Shown here piece after piece: positions 62,064 to 64,000 of a stretch of 64,000 bases of DNA. Every line of letters begins with the position of its first letter. Position 1 is the stretch's first letter. The stretch lies in the NCBI RefSeq assembly GCF_006658505.1, contig NZ_VFUZ01000024.1:1-64000 (forward strand). Reading direction: 5' to 3'. Made by a program: the position numbers and the translations under genes. Source of the stretch: Mesorhizobium sp. B2-4-15. GTDB taxonomy: Bacteria; Pseudomonadota; Alphaproteobacteria; Rhizobiales; Rhizobiaceae. Under the pieces are notes generated by a model. The model saw only the letters and a list, made by a program, of their open reading frames with translations, was not told the origin of the DNA and did not search any database.

Positions 62064-63398
62064 TTGGACACGAAAGTTGAAAGAGCCGACCCAAAAGCTG
62101 AGCGCGTCGATGAAACGCGAGCGGCGCTCCGCCAAGCGCGGGCTCAACGACCGCGTAATAGCGGTAAGGGAGGGCCGGACGCCCCGCCGCGGGACACCGA
62201 TCTGCTCGGTTTTCCCAGGCGTCATCCCTATGCGACAGCCGCCATTGCCCTTGTGCTGCTGCTGATCGTGGCGGGAGGCGTCATCTGGTGGCTCAATGCC
62301 CGCCAATACGAATCCACGGACGATGCTTTCATAGATGCCCGCACGGTCACCGTCAGCGCCGAAATCGCCGGGCGCATCACCGACGTGGCCGTCACCGACA
62401 ATCAGCCGGTGCGCAAGGGTGATGTCCTGTTGCGCATCGACGACAGCGACTACCGCGCATCGCTCGACCAAGCCGACGCCGGCGTGGCCGCCGCGCAAGC
62501 CGACATCGCCAATGTCGCGGCCCAGATCGAGGCGCAAAACGCCAAGATCGACGCGACGCAGAAGCAGGTTGCCCAGGCGCAGGCGGCGGTCGACTTCGCC
62601 AAGGCAGAGGACCAGCGCAATCGCGAATTGCTGGCCAAGGGAACAGCGACGCAACAGCAGGCACAGCAGGCGGCATCGACGCTGCGGCAGGACCAGGCAA
62701 CGCTCGACAGCACGGTGGCGGACGTGGCCGCGGCGAAGAGCCAGGTTTCGGTTTTGCAGGCGCAGACCAAAACCAGCGAAGCCAAGCTCCGGCAGGCAGA
62801 AGCCACCCAGAACCAGGCTCGCACGGCGTTGGCACGCACCACCATAACCGCGCCTGTCGCCGGCCGGGCAACAAACATTTCAGCCGCCATCGGCACCTAT
62901 ACCCAGCCGGGCCAGGTGCTGATGATGTTCGTTCCCAACGAGGTTTGGGTGAAGGCGAACTTCAAGGAGACCCAACTCGACCTGATGCGGGCCGGACAGC
63001 CAGTCGACATCGACATCGACGCCTATCCCGACAAGACTTTCCATGGCCGTGTCGACAGCATCCAGGCCGGCAGCGGCACCGCCTTCAGCCTGCTGCCAGC
63101 GGAAAACGCCACCGGCAACTTCGTCAAGGTCGTGCAGCGTGTGCCGGTCAAGATCGTCTTCGACAATGCGCCTGACGTGCTTCTGGGCCCCGGCCTTTCG
63201 GTGGTGCCGACGGCAAGGTGCGATGACCGGCGAAGCGACGCGCGGGCAAGACGAAAGCCGTTCGGCCGCCGGCGGCCGCAACCCCTGGCTCATCGCCATC
63301 GTGGTCTCCATCGCCACCTTCATGCTGGTGCTCGACACCTCCATCGCCAATGTGGCGCTGCGCAACATCGCCGGCAGCCTGGCGGCCGGCGTGGATGA
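62064..63398 (+). CDS. EmrA-like HlyD-family efflux adaptor, C-terminus frameshifted
   Basis: Residues 1-383 form a complete EmrA-type adaptor. A membrane segment (YATAAIALVLLLIVAGGVIW), YESTDDAFIDARTVTVSAEI, a long Gln/Ala-rich coiled coil, TTITAPVAGRATNISAAIGT and GPGLSVVPT are all present. At about 63213 the frame departs from the family: one extra base would give a short end such as KVR and a TGA at 63224-63226 overlapping the EmrB start by four bases. As it stands the frame runs to 63398 through 61 junk residues inside the transporter gene. The start is a TTG with a weak site. With EmrB it should form a multidrug efflux pump. Confidence 0.8.
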   Translation: MDTKVERADPKAERVDETRAALRQARAQRPRNSGKGGPDAPPRDTDLLGFPRRHPYATAAIALVLLLIVAGGVIWWLNARQYESTDDAFIDARTVTVSAEIAGRITDVAVTDNQPVRKGDVLLRIDDSDYRASLDQADAGVAAAQADIANVAAQIEAQNAKIDATQKQVAQAQAAVDFAKAEDQRNRELLAKGTATQQQAQQAASTLRQDQATLDSTVADVAAAKSQVSVLQAQTKTSEAKLRQAEATQNQARTALARTTITAPVAGRATNISAAIGTYTQPGQVLMMFVPNEVWVKANFKETQLDLMRAGQPVDIDIDAYPDKTFHGRVDSIQAGSGTAFSLLPAENATGNFVKVVQRVPVKIVFDNAPDVLLGPGLSVVPTARCDDRRSDARARRKPFGRRRPQPLAHRHRGLHRHLHAGARHLHRQCGAAQHRRQPGGRRG

Positions 63399-64000
63399 AA
63401 GCACCTGGATCATCACGACCTACCTTGTCGCCAATTCCGTCATCATTCCGGTCAGCGGCTGGCTGGCCAGCGTTGTCGGCCGCAAACGCTACTACATGTT
63501 TTGCGTCGCGACCTTCACAATCGCATCGCTGCTGTGCGGGCTGGCCCCGAATCTCGAAATGCTGATCCTGTTCAGGATCCTGCAAGGCCTTGGCGGCGGG
63601 GGCATGGCGCCAAGCGAGCAATCCATCCTGGCCGACACCTTTCCACCTGAAAAGCGCTCGCAGGCATTCGCCCTCTACGGTATCGCCGTCATCGTCGCGC
63701 CGACGGTCGGACCGACCCTAGGCGGGTGGCTGACCGACCATTTCTCCTGGCACTGGATTTTCTTCATCAACGTGCCGTTCGGCATCCTCTCGGTGGCGCT
63801 GGTCCAGTGGTTGCTGGTTGAGCCTAAGGTGCTCGAGGACGAACGCCAGGAGAGGCTGCGCGGCGGCCTGAAGATCGACTGGGTCGGCTTCCTGCTCGTC
63901 GCCCTGGCGCTTGGCTGCCTGGAAATCTTCCTTGACGAGGGGCAGCGCAACGACTGGTTCGCATCGACCTTCATCACCATTTTCGCCGTGATCTCGGCGA
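63223..64000 (+). CDS. EmrB/QacA-family (DHA2) MFS multidrug transporter, 5' part
   Basis: The frame is open from ATG 63223 to the right edge (259 codons). It shows DHA2 hallmarks: NPWLIAIVVSIATFMLVLDT in helix 1, WIITTYLVANSVIIPVSGWL, GRKRYYMFCVATFTIASLLC, FRILQGLGGGGMAPSEQSIL and motif C in VAPTVGPTLGGWLTDHFSWH. It exports toxic compounds with protons, together with the EmrA-like adaptor. The predicted proper EmrA stop would overlap its ATG. The C-terminal half lies outside the window. Confidence 0.93.
   Translation, partial: MTGEATRGQDESRSAAGGRNPWLIAIVVSIATFMLVLDTSIANVALRNIAGSLAAGVDESTWIITTYLVANSVIIPVSGWLASVVGRKRYYMFCVATFTIASLLCGLAPNLEMLILFRILQGLGGGGMAPSEQSILADTFPPEKRSQAFALYGIAVIVAPTVGPTLGGWLTDHFSWHWIFFINVPFGILSVALVQWLLVEPKVLEDERQERLRGGLKIDWVGFLLVALALGCLEIFLDEGQRNDWFASTFITIFAVISA

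Noticed and set aside
61969-62265. 98-residue plus-strand frame before the EmrA-like gene
   Set aside because: It has an ATG but a low-complexity basic translation and overlaps the EmrA N-terminal coding region in another frame.
1-64000. CRISPR arrays, tRNA or rRNA genes, intact insertion sequences, prophage
   Set aside because: I looked for spaced short repeats, cloverleaf-like and rRNA-like stretches, transposases with terminal repeats and phage structural genes, and saw none.

Overview
The window is GC-rich, densely coded DNA from an alphaproteobacterium, most likely a Mesorhizobium-like member of the Rhizobiales. This is inferred from gene content (ActS/ActR redox pair beside cyoABCD and surf1, RbsABC-like sugar transporters, a ProXWV betaine transporter) and from an interspersed GAGCATGATC-type palindromic repeat. 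No rRNA, tRNA, CRISPR array, prophage or intact insertion sequence was seen.

Layout. (1) 1-5274, minus strand: a type I secretion unit (PrtD-like ABC exporter, HlyD-like adaptor) followed by its probable substrate, a large protein with tandem SdrD-B-like repeats that runs off the left edge. (2) 5275-6306: non-coding DNA with a decayed ABC-ATPase/short-chain dehydrogenase mosaic. (3) 6307-7653: a DAO-type FAD oxidoreductase. (4) 22459 down to 7996, minus strand: a long catabolic locus. It holds a mannonate dehydratase, a solute-binding protein without signal peptide, an IclR regulator, a complete RbsABC-like sugar importer with two permeases, a short-chain dehydrogenase, a CaiB-type CoA-transferase, an enoyl-CoA hydratase, an aldose-epimerase-like protein, a fused two-domain CoA-transferase and an SMP-30 lactonase. 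Most junctions overlap by 1-11 nt or are nearly contiguous. Sugar import joined to acyl-CoA chemistry is the most unusual system in the window. (5) 22599-25977, plus strand: a divergent operon of GntR regulator, dehydrogenase, second mannonate-dehydratase-like enzyme and RraA-like aldolase, with GntR-type operators between the two units.

(6) 26008-28242: AlkB-like dioxygenase, KTSC protein, DUF763 protein. (7) 35268 down to 28379, minus strand: cyoABCD-surf1-actS-actR, a quinol oxidase operon that carries its own redox-sensing two-component system; a divergent MFS transporter follows. (8) 36824-50725: S-formylglutathione hydrolase, the ProXVW betaine importer, a non-pyrrolysine MttB-family methyltransferase, two dimethylglycine-dehydrogenase-like flavoproteins with GcvT domains, a divergent LysR regulator and a class III aminotransferase. 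Together they suggest import and demethylation of a quaternary-ammonium compound, with C1 units passed to tetrahydrofolate or oxidised as formaldehyde. (9) 51174-57618: a pyridine nucleotide-disulfide oxidoreductase, a dehydrogenase/LysR divergent pair, a DUF5996 protein and a HAD phosphatase fused to a HerA-like ATPase. (10) 57686-61624, minus strand: a PaoABC-type molybdenum aldehyde oxidoreductase with a Tat signal. (11) 61782-64000: a small frameshifted membrane peptide and an EmrA/EmrB-like efflux pair whose EmrA end is also frameshifted.

Start codons were chosen by ribosome binding sites, overlaps and family alignment from memory; no database search was available.
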